Shown: positions 1 through 10,073, numbered from the stretch's first letter. The stretch: DNA of 64,000 bases from CALACW01 sp963627915 (GCA_963627915.1 CAVGCY010000051.1:44576-108575); one strand, 5' to 3'. Numbers and translations are program-made. Notes: generated by a model not told the origin, from the sequence alone.

Positions 1-2
1 TA

Positions 3-1313
3 AGGGACGGATTTAATTCCGAGCTTGACGAATTGCGCAGTATAGTTTCGGGCGGCAAGGGATTTCTTGCTTCAATCGAATCCGCCGAACAGGAGAAAAC
101 GGGAATTAAAAAACTCAAGATAGGCTATAACAGGGTTTTCGGCTATTATATAGAGGTTCCCAATTCGTTCAAAACGCTTGTTCCCGAAAATTATATCAGA
201 AAACAGACTCTCGTCAACTGCGAGAGATTTATAACTCCCGAGCTTAAGGAGCTTGAATCAAAGGTTCTCGGAGCGCAGGAGAGGATATCGAAGCTCGAAT
301 ACGAGCTTTTCGTTCAGGTCAGGCAGCGAGCCGCCGACGCGCAGTTCAGACTCAGGGCGACCGCCGACGCCGTGGCGAAATCGGACGTGCTTTGTTCGTT
401 CGCTTATTCTGCCGTTACGAACGGATATGAGCGTCCGGATGTAGACAATTCGGACGTGATAATAATAAAGGACGGCAGACATCCGGTAGTCGAGAGGTTC
501 TCGGACGGCGCGCCGTTTGTTCCGAACGATACCGTGCTTGACTGTTCAAAAAACAGAACTCTTATAATAACCGGCCCCAATATGGCGGGCAAGTCTACGT
601 ATATGAGACAGACCGCGCTTATAGTGCTGATGGCGCAGACAGGCTCGTTCGTTCCGGCAAAGAGCGCGAAAATCGGAATCGTCGACAGTATATTTACGCG
701 AATAGGCGCGTCGGACGATCTTGCGGGCGGACAGTCGACATTTATGGTTGAAATGAGCGAGGTTTCATCGATTCTCGAGAACGCGACTTCAAAAAGTCTT
801 ATAATTCTCGACGAGATAGGCAGGGGAACGTCTACGTACGACGGTATGAGCATTGCGCGCGCGGTACTCGAATATGTTACGGATAAAAAGAAACTCGGAG
901 CAAAGACGCTTTTTGCGACGCACTACCATGAGCTGACGGAGCTTGAAAACGAACTTGAAGGCGTGATTAATTACAACACGTCGGTAAAGCGCAGGGGCGA
1001 TTCCGTTACATTTTTAAGACGAATCGTAAGAGGTCCGGCGGACGGAAGCTTCGGTATAGAGGTTGCAAAGCTTGCGGGGCTTCCGCAGAGTATTATAAAC
1101 AGAAGCAAGGTTATTCTTAAAAAACTCGAAGAAACGGGCAACGTTCCCGTTGTTATAAAGCATGAAAAGCCCGCTGACGATTCCGGGCAGATATCGTTTG
1201 AACGCGAAACGGACGGCGACGTTATCGAGGAACTGAGAAGAACCGACGTAAATACTTTAACGCCGATAGAGGCGCTGACGCTCATTTACGAATTAAAGAA
1301 GAAAATCAATTGA
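3..1313 (+). CDS. mutS: DNA mismatch repair ATPase MutS, C-terminal part (5' end outside window)
   Basis: Open from the left edge, so only about the last 437 residues of a protein that is normally about 850-870 residues are present. The first residues read RDGFNSELDEL, the end of the clamp/lever region. The ATPase follows, with Walker A GPNMAGKSTYMRQ and the Walker B/signature region DEIGRGTSTYDG. MutS binds mismatches as a dimer and, through ATP, recruits MutL. The C-terminal end (TLTPIEALTLIYELKKKI) is the usual helix-turn-helix dimer contact. mutL follows 39 nt downstream in the same direction, the normal mutSL arrangement. Confidence 0.97.
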   Translation, partial: RDGFNSELDELRSIVSGGKGFLASIESAEQEKTGIKKLKIGYNRVFGYYIEVPNSFKTLVPENYIRKQTLVNCERFITPELKELESKVLGAQERISKLEYELFVQVRQRAADAQFRLRATADAVAKSDVLCSFAYSAVTNGYERPDVDNSDVIIIKDGRHPVVERFSDGAPFVPNDTVLDCSKNRTLIITGPNMAGKSTYMRQTALIVLMAQTGSFVPAKSAKIGIVDSIFTRIGASDDLAGGQSTFMVEMSEVSSILENATSKSLIILDEIGRGTSTYDGMSIARAVLEYVTDKKKLGAKTLFATHYHELTELENELEGVINYNTSVKRRGDSVTFLRRIVRGPADGSFGIEVAKLAGLPQSIINRSKVILKKLEETGNVPVVIKHEKPADDSGQISFERETDGDVIEELRRTDVNTLTPIEALTLIYELKKKIN

Positions 1314-1352
1314 CTTTATAATATCTGAATTTAACGAAGGGAGACGTCGGAT

Positions 1353-3392
1353 ATGCCAAAGATAAATGTTCTGCCTCAGCATGTCGCGGAGCTTATTGCC
1401 GCGGGCGAGGTCGTGGAGCGTCCGTCGTCTGTCGTTAAGGAGCTTATAGAAAATTCCGTAGACGCGCATGCGAAGCGTATAACAGTCGAAATTAAGAACG
1501 GCGGAATCCGTTTTATCAGAATTTCCGACGACGGATGCGGAATTTCACGAGAGGACATACGAAACGCGTTTGTTTCTCACGCCACGAGTAAGATTAAAAC
1601 GGGAACCGACCTTGACAGGATAACGACTCTCGGATTCAGGGGCGAGGCTCTTGCAAGCGTCGCCGCCGTCGCAAAGGTTGAAACTCTTACTAAGACGCCG
1701 GACGAGAATACAGGCACACGGTATGTTATCGAGGGCGGTAAGGAAAAAGAGTGCTCGGACGCCGGCTGTCCCGACGGCACGACGTTTATAATACGCGATA
1801 TTTTCTATAACACTCCCGCAAGAATGAAATTTTTAAAAAAGGATTCAACTGAGGGAAATTATGTTTCGGATATCGTAACGCGCCTTGCATTGTCGCATCC
1901 GGATATTGCATTTTCGCTTATTAAGGACAATAAACGCGTTTTGACGACGTCCGGTTCGGGCAATTTAAAGGACGCGGTTTACTCTGTGTTCGGCAGGGAT
2001 TTTTCCTCGTCGCTTATTGAATGCTCGTACAGCGTCGATTCGGTTTCCGTCGGCGGATTTGTGTCGATTCCGACGGCGGGCAGAGCCACGAGAAACATGC
2101 AGCACTGCTTCGTAAACGGCAGATATGTGAAAATCCCGTCGGCTTCGTCTGCCCTTGACAACGCATATAAAAACAGCGTAACGGTCGGGAAATTTCCGTC
2201 ATGCGTTTTGTTTATAACCGTTCCTCCCGAGAGCGTGGACGTAAACGTTCATCCGGCGAAGACGGAGGTTAGATTTTCAGACGAACGTAAAATTTATGAG
2301 GTTATATATTATGCGGCTCTCGGCGCGATTTGGACAAACGACGTAAGAAGCCGGATTAAGTTTGACAAAAAAGAGCCGATAAACGAATTTATAAACAGAA
2401 ACAAAGAGCCGATAAAGCAGACCGTCATGCCAGAGAGCGTGACGCAGCCAAAACCGAAAAATCCCGAAACCTTAACGGACGCCGCGGCGGAGGAAATTGA
2501 AACAAAGCCCGTTTCGGACAGCGGATTCGATTTTAACAAACGAAGAGTCAATATAGATATTTCGGCGGCGGACGAATACGATGAGCCGGATATTAAAAAT
2601 ACCGAAAAAACCGCGGCCGGTGCATTTGAACGCAAAAAAGAGCAAACGTCTGCCGTCACGTCTTTATCCGCCGAATATGCAAAGCTTCACGAACCGAAAT
2701 TACCTTTATATGAAATAAACGAAAACGAAACCCCCGATTTGATATCGGGATATACGAAAAACATTAAAAGCGAGGATTGCGCCGAACCCGTACCGCTGAA
2801 AACCGAGGACGAAAAGGAAACGGAGGATTTCAACATAATAGGCGAGGCGTTCAATACATACATAATTGCGCAGACGAAAAAGAAATTATTATTTATAGAT
2901 AAGCATGCGGCGCACGAACGTATTTTATTTAACGAATTAAAAAAACGGGGAGCGGATTCATCGTCGCAGCTTTTACTGCACCCTGCCGCCGTTACGTTGA
3001 GCCGAAGCGAGTATATCGCCGTTACCGAGAATCTTGATTTGTTTAAAAACGCGGGATACTCCGTCGAGGATTTCGGCGAGGGCTGTATCGTTGTCAGGGA
3101 GTGTCCGATAGATTTGAGCGAGACGGATATCGCCGATATCGTAACGGAGCTTGCCGGACAGCTTATCGGCGGAACGAGAACCATGATGCCCGAAAAGCTC
3201 GATTGGCTTTATCATTCCACCGCGTGCAGAGCCGCGATAAAGGCGGGAAACGATATTTCGCCGGCGGAGCAGAGAGAACTTGTGGGACGGGTTCTTTCCG
3301 ACGACGGCATAAGGTACTGCCCGCACGGCAGACCGGTTATAATAGAGATGTCGGAATATGAACTTGAAAAGCAGTTCGGAAGAATACAGTAA
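1353..3392 (+). CDS. mutL: DNA mismatch repair endonuclease MutL
   Basis: 679 residues. The N-terminal GHKL ATPase is clear (VKELIENSVDA, DDGCGI, TLGFRGEAL). A long variable, acidic linker spans about residues 340-500. The C-terminal dimerisation domain carries the endonuclease motif DKHAAHERILFNE and, near the end, ACRAAIKAG and CPHGRP, the Zn/metal site of nicking MutL proteins. So this should be the nicking type found in bacteria lacking MutH. The start has a GGGAG site 10 nt upstream. It sits between mutS and miaA. Confidence 0.97.
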   Translation: MPKINVLPQHVAELIAAGEVVERPSSVVKELIENSVDAHAKRITVEIKNGGIRFIRISDDGCGISREDIRNAFVSHATSKIKTGTDLDRITTLGFRGEALASVAAVAKVETLTKTPDENTGTRYVIEGGKEKECSDAGCPDGTTFIIRDIFYNTPARMKFLKKDSTEGNYVSDIVTRLALSHPDIAFSLIKDNKRVLTTSGSGNLKDAVYSVFGRDFSSSLIECSYSVDSVSVGGFVSIPTAGRATRNMQHCFVNGRYVKIPSASSALDNAYKNSVTVGKFPSCVLFITVPPESVDVNVHPAKTEVRFSDERKIYEVIYYAALGAIWTNDVRSRIKFDKKEPINEFINRNKEPIKQTVMPESVTQPKPKNPETLTDAAAEEIETKPVSDSGFDFNKRRVNIDISAADEYDEPDIKNTEKTAAGAFERKKEQTSAVTSLSAEYAKLHEPKLPLYEINENETPDLISGYTKNIKSEDCAEPVPLKTEDEKETEDFNIIGEAFNTYIIAQTKKKLLFIDKHAAHERILFNELKKRGADSSSQLLLHPAAVTLSRSEYIAVTENLDLFKNAGYSVEDFGEGCIVVRECPIDLSETDIADIVTELAGQLIGGTRTMMPEKLDWLYHSTACRAAIKAGNDISPAEQRELVGRVLSDDGIRYCPHGRPVIIEMSEYELEKQFGRIQ

Positions 3393-3437
3393 GCAATATT
3401 TTATATTCCGTAAATTATTGTTCGGGAGGAAAAACGG

Positions 3438-4379
3438 ATGATTAAAATTGCCGCCGTCGTCGGACCTACGGCTTCGGGTAAAACAGCGTTGTCCGTAAGA
3501 CTTGCCCGGAAATTTGACGGTGAGATAGTTTCCGCCGACTCGATGCAGATATATAAAGGTATGGATATAGCCACTGCAAAGCCGACAGCGGAGGAGCAGT
3601 GCGGGATTCCTCATCACATGATGGATTTTCTTCCTCCCGACGTTAAATATTCAGTTTCCGACTACGTCAGGGACGCAAAAAAATGCGTTTCGGACATAGC
3701 TTCGAGAGGAAAACTTCCGATTGTTGCCGGCGGTACGGGACTGTATGTCGATTCTCTTTTGACAAATACGGATTTCGGCGAAATGCCGGATAATTCAAAA
3801 ATAAGAAAAGAGCTTTGGTCAAGACTTGAAGCCGAGGGTAATTCCGCCATGCTCGGGGAGCTTATGAAAATAGATCCCGAGTGCGCGGGAGTTCTTCACG
3901 AGAATAACGCGGGCAGAATAATAAGGGCGCTGGAGGTTTATTATCTTACAGGCGTGACAATGACCGAAATGAAACGGCGTTCTCATTTAACCCCGAGCGA
4001 ATACGACGTATGTATTATCGGTATTAATTATAAGAACCGCGACGTTCTTTATTCACGTATAGACAGGCGCGTTGATATGATGGTAAACGACGGACTCATG
4101 GACGAGGCTGCGCGTTATGCGGCTTTAAGCTCTGATACAACCTCGGCGCAGGCGATAGGATATAAGGAATTAAAGCCGTATTTTGACGGCGAAATGTCAC
4201 CGGAACGCGCGCTTGATAACTTAAAACGCGCAACAAGACGATATGCCAAGCGTCAGATAACATGGTTTAAAAGAAATGAGAATATAAACTGGATTTATCC
4301 CGACGCGGATAATGATTATATACAAAAAGCGGAGAATATAATTTCCTCATTTTTAACGAAAGGCGGCGATAATGTATGA
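3438..4379 (+). CDS. miaA: tRNA dimethylallyltransferase MiaA
   Basis: 313 residues. It transfers a dimethylallyl group from DMAPP to A37 of tRNAs reading UNN codons. Family motifs: P-loop GPTASGKTALS, SADSMQIYKGMDIATAKP, GGTGLY and the C-terminal QAIGYKEL. Length is normal. A GGGAGG site precedes the ATG. The mutS-mutL-miaA order is common in Clostridia. The stop overlaps the next start by 4 nt (ATGA), implying translational coupling to the envelope protein downstream. Confidence 0.97.
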   Translation: MIKIAAVVGPTASGKTALSVRLARKFDGEIVSADSMQIYKGMDIATAKPTAEEQCGIPHHMMDFLPPDVKYSVSDYVRDAKKCVSDIASRGKLPIVAGGTGLYVDSLLTNTDFGEMPDNSKIRKELWSRLEAEGNSAMLGELMKIDPECAGVLHENNAGRIIRALEVYYLTGVTMTEMKRRSHLTPSEYDVCIIGINYKNRDVLYSRIDRRVDMMVNDGLMDEAARYAALSSDTTSAQAIGYKELKPYFDGEMSPERALDNLKRATRRYAKRQITWFKRNENINWIYPDADNDYIQKAENIISSFLTKGGDNV

Positions 4380-5704
4380 AAACCGGGAATGATAAAGAAA
4401 AAAACTCCGTTCCGGGCAAAAGAAATCCCAAACGGGGCGAAAAGCAGAAACGCATACGAAAAATAAAAATCGCCGTGCTTGTTCTTCTTGCCGCGTCCGC
4501 CGTCGCGCTCGGAATTTACGGCGCGAATTTAAAGTCGTATGATTCGCTGAAAACGGGTACCGCGCTGTACCAGACGGTTACAAAGGCGATAACGGCGCAG
4601 ATGTTTATAGTCAGGGACGAGGATTATGTTACAACGAACGTATCCGGAAATATCGCCTCCGCCGTTGAGGACGGTCAGCGGGTTGGAAAGGGCGACGCCG
4701 TCGCATACAGCTTTTCGTCCGACACTGCCGCTTCAAATTTAAACAGAATAAAAGAAATTGATTCTCTTTTGCAGTATTACAATCACGTAAATTCATCGTC
4801 CGTTTCATCGGCCGTTACCGATACCCTTCCGCTTAAAAATGACGTCGCGGACGCGCTTTTCGATTACCTTGACGCGGTTTCCGACGGCGATATGACTGAT
4901 TTTAACTCCGCGTCGGACGAACTCAGAAGGGCGATTACCGAAATGCAGCTGGCTACGGGCGTGCAGCTTGACGTCAGCGAAAATATAGCTTCTCTCGAAA
5001 ATGAGAAAAGCGCGCTTTCGGGGGCTGTCGGCAGCTATTCGACAATTACCGCGGATCATCCCGGCTATTATATTTCGGGAACGGACGGATATGAAAACCT
5101 GCTCGATTATTCATCCTTTGACAAATGGACGGCGCAGGACGTTTTAAACGCGATAAACGCTCAGCCTCAATCCGTTCCGGCAGGCGCGATAGGCAAGCTC
5201 GTCAATAAATATACGTGGTATCTTGCGTGCGTCGTTCCGGCAGACGACGCGGTGGATTTGAAGACCGGACAGACAAAAACAATATCTTTTCCTTATTCCT
5301 CCGCCGACAATATAAAAGCTGAGCTTATAAGAATGGAAAACAGCGCGGACGCGGGAATCTTACTTGTATTCAAATGCAATACGATGAATGAAGAGGTTTC
5401 CGAGCTTCGAAGCGAAACGGCGCAGATTTTCATTTCCGAATATAAGGGATATAAAGTTGACAATTCGGCTATACGCGAGGTTGACGGCAAAAAGGGAGTT
5501 TACGTAATAAAAGCAAATTCCGCAGTATTTAAATATGTTTATATCGTTTATTCGTCCGACAAATATTCGATAGTTTCCGATCCTCCGCCCGTTAAAAACG
5601 AGGAAGGCGAATACATTGAACAGTCGAATGCGAATTATCTTGATTTGTACGACCGGTATATTATAGGAGGCGTTGATCTTTATGACGGAAAATATCTTAA
5701 ATGA
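4376..5704 (+). CDS. HlyD-like membrane-anchored envelope protein
   Basis: 442 residues with a basic N-terminus, one transmembrane segment (about residues 32-50, VLVLLAASAVALGIYGA) and a large extracellular part. The stretch VSGNIASAVEDGQRVGKGDAVAYSF resembles a split lipoyl/barrel-sandwich hybrid half of HlyD-type adaptors, and a second half-barrel may lie near residues 270-300. No ABC or RND partner is encoded nearby, so export is not implied. It lies between miaA and the yggS-sepF division genes, overlapping both (4 nt and 23 nt), so a role at the cell envelope or in division is plausible. The family assignment is moderate and the function unknown. Confidence 0.65.
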   Translation: MKTGNDKEKNSVPGKRNPKRGEKQKRIRKIKIAVLVLLAASAVALGIYGANLKSYDSLKTGTALYQTVTKAITAQMFIVRDEDYVTTNVSGNIASAVEDGQRVGKGDAVAYSFSSDTAASNLNRIKEIDSLLQYYNHVNSSSVSSAVTDTLPLKNDVADALFDYLDAVSDGDMTDFNSASDELRRAITEMQLATGVQLDVSENIASLENEKSALSGAVGSYSTITADHPGYYISGTDGYENLLDYSSFDKWTAQDVLNAINAQPQSVPAGAIGKLVNKYTWYLACVVPADDAVDLKTGQTKTISFPYSSADNIKAELIRMENSADAGILLVFKCNTMNEEVSELRSETAQIFISEYKGYKVDNSAIREVDGKKGVYVIKANSAVFKYVYIVYSSDKYSIVSDPPPVKNEEGEYIEQSNANYLDLYDRYIIGGVDLYDGKYLK

Positions 5705-6410
5705 CCCGCGTTTTAACGCAATTGAAGAAAATTATAAGATTATAAGAGAAAACATTGAAAAAAGCGCGTCGGCTTCGGGACGCGAAGCGAAGGATATTAA
5801 ATTTATGGCGGTAACGAAAACCGTTGAGCCGAAGTATATAAATCATGCGCTGTCCCTGGGTATTGACCTTATAGGAGAAAACAAGGTGCAGGAATTTCTG
5901 TCGAAAAAGGACGAATTAAACCTTGACGGCGTTAAAAAACACCTGATTGGACATCTGCAGTCCAATAAGGTTAAGAAAATCGTCGGCGAAGCCGACATGA
6001 TTGAATCTGTAGATTCCGTTGATATTGCAAGGGAGATAGGAAAGCAGTCCGTAAAATCGGGACTGAGCACAGATATTCTCATTGAGGTCAATATCGGAGG
6101 CGAGGAGTCGAAAACCGGAATGGAATTGTCCGTTCTTAACGACAGTCTTTACGAGATTGCCGAAATTGACGGAGTAAGAATCAGGGGACTCATGGCAGTG
6201 CCTCCGATTTGCCCCGATAAATCAAAATTACGCTCTTATTTTGAGGATATGTACAAACTGTATGTTGACTTTAGAGGCAAAAACATTGATAATGTAAGTA
6301 TGGAGATACTTTCCCTCGGAATGTCGTCCGATTATGCCGACGCGATTGAGTGCGGTTCAAACCTTGTAAGGGTAGGCTCCGCTCTGTTCGGGATGAGAAG
6401 CTACAGATAA
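5682..6410 (+). CDS. ylmE: PLP homeostasis protein, YggS/YlmE family
   Basis: 242 residues from the ATG at 5682. GGAGG at 5666-5670 fits this ATG; a TTG nine nt earlier would be too close to it. Fold type III PLP-binding protein without known catalysis that buffers pyridoxal phosphate. Motifs: FMAVTKTV with the PLP lysine, IGENKVQEF, HLIGHLQSNK, LIEVNIGGEESKTG, LSLGMSSDYADAIECGSNLVRVGSALFG. The neighbour sepF is the classic ylmE-ylmF arrangement of Gram-positive bacteria. Its start lies inside the end of the preceding gene, so the two are translationally coupled. Confidence 0.95.
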   Translation: MTENILNDPRFNAIEENYKIIRENIEKSASASGREAKDIKFMAVTKTVEPKYINHALSLGIDLIGENKVQEFLSKKDELNLDGVKKHLIGHLQSNKVKKIVGEADMIESVDSVDIAREIGKQSVKSGLSTDILIEVNIGGEESKTGMELSVLNDSLYEIAEIDGVRIRGLMAVPPICPDKSKLRSYFEDMYKLYVDFRGKNIDNVSMEILSLGMSSDYADAIECGSNLVRVGSALFGMRSYR

Positions 6411-6489
6411 GCGGTATGGGTTCGATTTAAGCTGAATTGTCTGCAAAAATAATAACGCGATAATTTTATCTACGAAAGGATTGTTGTAT

Positions 6490-7041
6490 ATGAACGCATG
6501 GGAGAAAATAAAAAGTTTCGTCAATATTCCGCAGGAAAATTATGAGGACGACGATATGGAAACAGAGGATTATGATTACGAAGAACCCGCTCCCGTCAGA
6601 GAGCGCAAGGCGAAAAGGTCGCTTTTCGACGCGGATGACGCGGACGAGGATTACGGCGCGTTTGAACCGGCGAGAAAGGAAAGACCCCGCGTTTCTCATA
6701 CTCAGCCCTCTTTCAAAACGTCTTCGATTCATACTAACAAGGTCGTTGACATTCACACAACGGCAAAGCTTCAGGTTGTTTTGACGAAGCCTGTCAAATT
6801 TATGGAGGCTAAGGAGATTGCGGATAATCTCAATGAGAAGAGAACCGTGGTTCTCAATCTTGAATCGGCGCCCAAGGAGGACGCTATCAGGATTCTTGAC
6901 TTCCTTACGGGCGTGGCGTATGCAAACGACGGGGAGATTAAGAAAATTGCAAAAAGCACGTTTATCATCACTCCTTACAATGTGGACGTGATGGGAGATC
7001 TGCTTTACGAGCTTGAAAATAACGGCGTATTTTTCGGATAA
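6490..7041 (+). CDS. sepF: Cell division protein SepF
   Basis: 183 residues from the ATG at 6490, with GAAAGGA nine nt upstream; the TTG at 6481 abuts the RBS. SepF bundles FtsZ filaments and tethers them to the membrane. The N-terminal helix MNAWEKIKSFV is the amphipathic membrane anchor, followed by an acidic disordered linker (residues 15-80). The conserved domain begins at VVDIHTTAKLQVVLTKPVKF and ends with FIITPYNVDVMGDL. It lies in the division cluster ylmE-sepF-divIVA. Confidence 0.95.
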   Translation: MNAWEKIKSFVNIPQENYEDDDMETEDYDYEEPAPVRERKAKRSLFDADDADEDYGAFEPARKERPRVSHTQPSFKTSSIHTNKVVDIHTTAKLQVVLTKPVKFMEAKEIADNLNEKRTVVLNLESAPKEDAIRILDFLTGVAYANDGEIKKIAKSTFIITPYNVDVMGDLLYELENNGVFFG

Positions 7042-7082
7042 TTATCCGTTGAAAAAATAAAATGTAACGGAGCGATACTTTT

Positions 7083-8594
7083 ATGATAACATCGGCACAG
7101 ATAAGAGAGCATAAATTTGAACTCTCGTCGGACGGCGCATATACTGCCGAGAGCGTTGACAAATATATGAACGAGCTTTCGGCTGAATTTGACAGCCTTT
7201 ACAGCGAGAACCGCGAGATTATAAAAAGACTGTCAGTATTCGCAAAGAAAATTGAGGACTACAAACGCAGCGAGGGCGTTGTAGCCGACACTCTTTTAAC
7301 GGCGCAGAAATCCGCGTCTCAGACGATAGCGGGAGCTGCCGACGTCGTTGATAAAATGCTCGAATCCGCAAAAGGACAGGGCAAGAAAATCATAGAAGCG
7401 GCTCACAAAGAGGCGGACTCGATAAAGCTCGACAGGGACGTAATTATAACCGAGGCGCAGAAAACCGCTCAGGAGATAACGAAAAACGCGGCGGAAAACG
7501 CGCAGAATATCATATCGGCGGCGGACAAAAAGGCGCGGGAGATAACGGATAAAGCGCAGTCCGACGCGGACGCTGCGGCTCAGGAGACCAAAAGAAACAC
7601 CGACGAGTATATAAAACGCGCCAATGAGGAAAACGAAACCGAAATTTCACGCCGTCTTGACGAGGCGCAGAATAAACTCGACGAAGCGCAGACTGTTCTT
7701 GAAAATGCAAAGACTGAAGCGGATTCAATTAAGGAAGAAGCCGAAGGTATGCATGCCGAGGCTCGGAAAATCCTTGACGACGCGATGGCTCGGGCTGAAG
7801 AAATAATATTCTCGGCAAAAGAGGAGCGCGCCGAAAACGTAAAGAATGAGATTGAGAATAAGCCGGAGATTTTATCGGACGAACGCGATAACAACGCTCC
7901 CGGCGAAACCGAATCGGATTCGGACAAGCCCGCAGTTGAACAGACGGCGGAGGACGAGCCTGTTCCGGAGGCGGATACATTTGAAGCTGCCGCCGAGGCG
8001 GAGGAGGAAAAAATCGAAGCCGCCGGCGGAGAAAGCGTTATCGAAGAAATTAAAGAAGATGAAACGGTATATCCTGACGAGCCCGATGTTGTATCCGATG
8101 CCGCTTCGGACGGTTCGGACGGCGAGAAGGACGGGGACGACTCCGGCGCATACGAAATCAGCGACGAGGCGGACGAATTTTTCTCGGACGAATGGGACGA
8201 GGTTAATATTATCGAAAACGACGTGCCGCCTGCGGTCGACAGCTTCACGCTTGATATGAACGCGTTCGGGATCGATGATTTGTCCGTAACGGATTCTCAG
8301 CCCGATTCCGGCAATGACGGAGAAGGCGAACCCGAGGAAAAGTCCGCGGAAGAGGACTTATGGGAAAGCGTATCGGACAAAACGGAGGAACCGGTTAACA
8401 ACGTAAAACACGATACGGTTAATCCTTTCGACGCGACGGGAGCGGATAATATAACGGCGGAATCGGATGTTTTACCCGATTTTGAAATAGATTTCAGTAT
8501 TTTCGAGGATGACCGCGTCAGGGAGAATAATTCTTCGGGCAGGAAAGACGAAAAGAAGGAATCGAAAAAATCAAAACGCTCAAGGCGCAGATAA
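7083..8594 (+). CDS. DivIVA-domain coiled-coil protein with long acidic tail
   Basis: 503 residues. The N-terminal 60 residues (ITSAQIREHKFELSSDGAYTAESVDKYMNELS) match the DivIVA/GpsB lipid-binding domain, which recognises negatively curved membrane at septum and poles. A long coiled coil follows (about residues 60-265, rich in Ala, Lys, Glu heptads), then about 220 residues of very acidic low-complexity sequence and a basic end (KKESKKSKRSRRR). Typical DivIVA proteins are 160-260 residues, so the tail is unusually long. Position after sepF and before lspA is the standard ylm-cluster site. Confidence 0.88.
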   Translation: MITSAQIREHKFELSSDGAYTAESVDKYMNELSAEFDSLYSENREIIKRLSVFAKKIEDYKRSEGVVADTLLTAQKSASQTIAGAADVVDKMLESAKGQGKKIIEAAHKEADSIKLDRDVIITEAQKTAQEITKNAAENAQNIISAADKKAREITDKAQSDADAAAQETKRNTDEYIKRANEENETEISRRLDEAQNKLDEAQTVLENAKTEADSIKEEAEGMHAEARKILDDAMARAEEIIFSAKEERAENVKNEIENKPEILSDERDNNAPGETESDSDKPAVEQTAEDEPVPEADTFEAAAEAEEEKIEAAGGESVIEEIKEDETVYPDEPDVVSDAASDGSDGEKDGDDSGAYEISDEADEFFSDEWDEVNIIENDVPPAVDSFTLDMNAFGIDDLSVTDSQPDSGNDGEGEPEEKSAEEDLWESVSDKTEEPVNNVKHDTVNPFDATGADNITAESDVLPDFEIDFSIFEDDRVRENNSSGRKDEKKESKKSKRSRRR

Positions 8595-8625
8595 AAGCGT
8601 TATTAATTTTTAAAAGGTATTTAGT

Positions 8626-9150
8626 ATGAAAAAAGAAAACGGTAAAAGGCTTCTTATCTTTTTTGGACAGCTTGCTGTCATCGCCGTTCTCACGGGAACA
8701 GATCAGCTGACAAAGTATGCGGCGGAGCAGAATCTCATAGGCGAGAGAATCGTTCTGATAAAAAATTTTCTTGCTCTTACATACGTACAGAATACAGGCG
8801 CGGCGTTCGGCTCGTTTTCGGGTAATACGTTCATTCTTGCCGGCGTTACCGGCGCGGTTATTCTTGCCGGAATCGCCGTTCTTGCGCTCGGTAAAATTAA
8901 GGGTAAAATCCCGTGCGTCTGCGCTGTTATGATACTTGCCGGCGGAATCGGCAACCTGATTGACAGAATCGCAAATAATTATGTAATAGATTTTATAGAA
9001 ACTCTGTTTATTGATTTTCCCGTGTTCAATTTTGCCGACATTCTTGTAACATGCGGAGTTTTCATCGCGGTGGTTTACATGATATACGATTCCGTCAGGG
9101 AATATAAAGAGAATAAGAACGCCGCCTCGTCCGAAGGAGAGAACGGATGA
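8626..9150 (+). CDS. lspA: Lipoprotein signal peptidase (signal peptidase II)
   Basis: 174 residues, four transmembrane segments. It cleaves the signal peptide of diacylated prolipoproteins at the membrane. Catalytic aspartates lie in GGIGNLIDRI and FNFADI; VQNTGAAFGSF is the conserved region before them. Its substrates in this window include the two lipoproteins at 13801 and 15367. The stop overlaps the start of the pseudouridine synthase gene by 4 nt, the usual lspA-rluD coupling. Confidence 0.96.
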   Translation: MKKENGKRLLIFFGQLAVIAVLTGTDQLTKYAAEQNLIGERIVLIKNFLALTYVQNTGAAFGSFSGNTFILAGVTGAVILAGIAVLALGKIKGKIPCVCAVMILAGGIGNLIDRIANNYVIDFIETLFIDFPVFNFADILVTCGVFIAVVYMIYDSVREYKENKNAASSEGENG

Positions 9151-10073
9151 ATGCCGTTTATTCGTTTTTAATCGATAATGAAAACGCAGGTATGCGGATT
9201 GATAAATTCATAACCGAAAATATTGAGTTCGTCACGAGAAATTCCGTTCAGAAGCTTATGGAATCGGGTGCTGTTACGGTCAATTCGGTTGTTTTGTCCA
9301 AGAACTACAAGCTGAGAAACGGCGACAGCGTAAACGTTGAAATTCCCGAACCGAGGGAAATTTCCGTCGAGGCGGAAAATATTGAACTCGATATAGTTTA
9401 TGAGGACCTCGATCTGCTCGTTGTAAATAAGCCAAAGGGAATGGTAGTCCATCCCGCGCCGGGAAACTATACGGGCACGCTCGTAAACGCGCTTCTTTAT
9501 CACTGTAAGGATTCGCTTTCCGGAATAAACGGCGAAATACGTCCCGGAATCGTTCACAGAATCGATAAGGATACAAGCGGTCTGCTGATTGTTGCGAAAA
9601 ACGACGTTTCGCACGTAAAGCTTGCGGAGCAAATTCAGGCTCACAGCTTTAAAAGAGAATATGAAGCCGCAGTCGTCGGAAATATAAGGGACGACGCGGG
9701 TATTATAGATAAGCCTCTGGGCAGAAGCCCAAAGGACAGAAAAAAACAGGCGGTCAACGGATTGAATCCGCGTTCGGCCGTCACGCATTATGAAGTTATA
9801 AAGCGCTTTGGTGCGTTTACTCACTGCCGGTTCAGACTTGAAACAGGCAGAACGCATCAGATAAGAGTTCATCTGGCTTCAATCGGTCATCCCGTCGCGG
9901 GCGATACCGTTTACGGGGGAGAAAAGAACAAATGCGATTTTGACGGACAGTGTCTTCACGCCCGGACGATAGGATTTATCCATCCGTCGACGGGAGAATA
10001 TATGGAATTTACGTCCGAACTGCCGGAGTATTTTACCTCGTTTTTAAATAAGTTAAACAATAAATTCAAATAA
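9147..10073 (+). CDS. rluD: RluA/RluD-family 23S rRNA pseudouridine synthase
   Basis: 308 residues. N-terminal S4 RNA-binding domain (MRIDKFITEN ... RNGDSVNVEIPEP, about residues 12-75), then the catalytic domain with HRIDKDTSGLLIVAKND, where Asp is the catalytic residue, and RLETGRTHQIRVHLASIGHPVAGD. The RluA-family fold is certain; the exact target (RluD-type helix 69 of 23S rRNA) is inferred from the S4 domain and the lspA neighbour, as in Bacillus YlyB. Confidence 0.93.
   Translation: MNAVYSFLIDNENAGMRIDKFITENIEFVTRNSVQKLMESGAVTVNSVVLSKNYKLRNGDSVNVEIPEPREISVEAENIELDIVYEDLDLLVVNKPKGMVVHPAPGNYTGTLVNALLYHCKDSLSGINGEIRPGIVHRIDKDTSGLLIVAKNDVSHVKLAEQIQAHSFKREYEAAVVGNIRDDAGIIDKPLGRSPKDRKKQAVNGLNPRSAVTHYEVIKRFGAFTHCRFRLETGRTHQIRVHLASIGHPVAGDTVYGGEKNKCDFDGQCLHARTIGFIHPSTGEYMEFTSELPEYFTSFLNKLNNKFK

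Noticed and set aside
3101..3361. Alternative-frame ORF inside mutL
   Set aside because: Overlaps conserved MutL C-terminal motifs; no signs of coding of its own.
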